Positions 49,924 to 50,131 of a DNA stretch of 50,131 nt are shown here, piece after piece. Every line of letters starts with the position of its first letter. Position 1 is the stretch's first letter. A program made the translations under genes and the position numbers. The DNA is from Runella aurantiaca (GTDB taxonomy: Bacteria; Bacteroidota; Bacteroidia; Cytophagales; Spirosomataceae). The stretch is taken from assembly GCF_003339505.1 (NCBI RefSeq), contig NZ_QPIW01000042.1, positions 1-50,131 on the forward strand, written 5' to 3'. Below the pieces are notes generated by a model. The model was not told the DNA's origin. It did not search any database and saw nothing but the letters and a program-made list of their open reading frames with translations.

Positions 49924-50094
49924 CTACCATTTGAACGTTAATTCAAAAAATATCTTGTTGGCCAATAACTCCTTTTTCTTTGTTGCTTCAGATGGGCTTT
50001 TTAGTGCAGGGCTTTCTCATAAAACTCTTTGTTGTGTCATAAATAGCATTAACGCGTTAAAATTATCGGCGAATTGATCAATCTGAGCAGCCAT
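49924..50094 (-). pseudogene. Short reading frame with an internal stop at the right edge
   Basis: On the minus strand an ATG at 50094 gives 25 codons (MAAQIDQFADNFNALMLFM...) ending in TGA at 50019-50017. The same frame then runs on for 30 more codons to a TAG at 49926. Either this is a 25-residue peptide, or a ~56-residue gene broken by one stop codon, or chance. The amphipathic start looks protein-like. Confidence 0.2.
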
Positions 50095-50131
50095 ATTCTT
50101 TGCTTTTGTCCTTTTTAACAAATTGATAGTC

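Noticed and set aside
1-50131. CRISPR arrays, insertion sequences, rRNA genes, riboswitches
   Set aside because: I looked for regularly spaced repeats, transposase motifs and rRNA-like sequence and found none; the only RNA gene I can support is tRNA-Ser.

Overview
The window reads as chromosome of an aerobic, heterotrophic member of the Bacteroidota, most likely a Cytophagales/Spirosomataceae-type organism (Runella-like is my best guess, not proven). The signs are promoters of the TTTG-N18-20-TAnnTTTG type, start codons with little Shine-Dalgarno sequence, and a gene set typical of that group: S9 peptidase, DUF2721, LemA-DUF2207, a cysteine-poor DksA-like protein and a short Psd. Base composition is moderate over most of the window. 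It falls visibly in three AT-rich patches: 1-1300, 3960-6060 and 48420-50131.

Layout. 1-6.5 kb holds accessory genes on the minus strand: an unknown 400-aa protein followed by a gene cut by the left edge, an S9D glutamyl-endopeptidase-like enzyme, a two-gene Septu-like (PtuA ATPase + PtuB HNH) defence cassette, and a DUF2721 membrane protein. 6.6-7.9 kb holds a NUDIX sugar-nucleotide hydrolase and a SHOCT-like protein. 8.0-27.6 kb is a large aromatic-catabolism region. 27.6-29.5 kb is an HxlR/QorB-like/DoxX unit with a strong palindromic operator. 29.6-47 kb is mostly housekeeping: an ABC exporter, a lipoprotein, a Tat-exported aminotransferase, LemA-DUF2207, an ECF sigma factor with a membrane partner, TraB/GumN, a CPBP protein, MurQ, Psd, glutamate dehydrogenase, a DksA-like protein, and a dienoyl-CoA reductase/isomerase pair. 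47-50.1 kb has a Cys/Met PLP enzyme, tRNA-Ser(UGA), and then an AT-rich tract with unknown genes.

The main system is the 8-27.6 kb region. A regulator with a MEDS-like sensor and a SARP-type (winged helix + BTAD) output precedes a collinear set: P450, a split PEP-synthase-like phosphotransferase (ATP-grasp protein plus phosphohistidine protein), an HD phosphohydrolase, an aldehyde dehydrogenase, a second HD phosphohydrolase, an SDR dehydrogenase, a 2Fe-2S ferredoxin and a ferredoxin reductase. This matches, part for part, the 4-cresol (cre) route known from Corynebacterium glutamicum. There the phenol is first phosphorylated, the methyl group of the aryl phosphate is oxidised by a P450 system, and the phosphate is removed to give 4-hydroxybenzoate. 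An AraC-type gene and a divergent operon follow: pcaH, pcaG, pcaB, a pcaD-pcaC fusion, pobA, a fused pcaIJ and pcaF. That operon takes 4-hydroxybenzoate through protocatechuate and beta-ketoadipate to succinyl-CoA and acetyl-CoA. Together the two blocks encode an apparently complete p-cresol (or p-alkylphenol) to TCA-cycle pathway in one place. The P450 promoter carries a perfect 11-bp tandem direct repeat just upstream of its -7 box, the geometry expected for a SARP-family activator.
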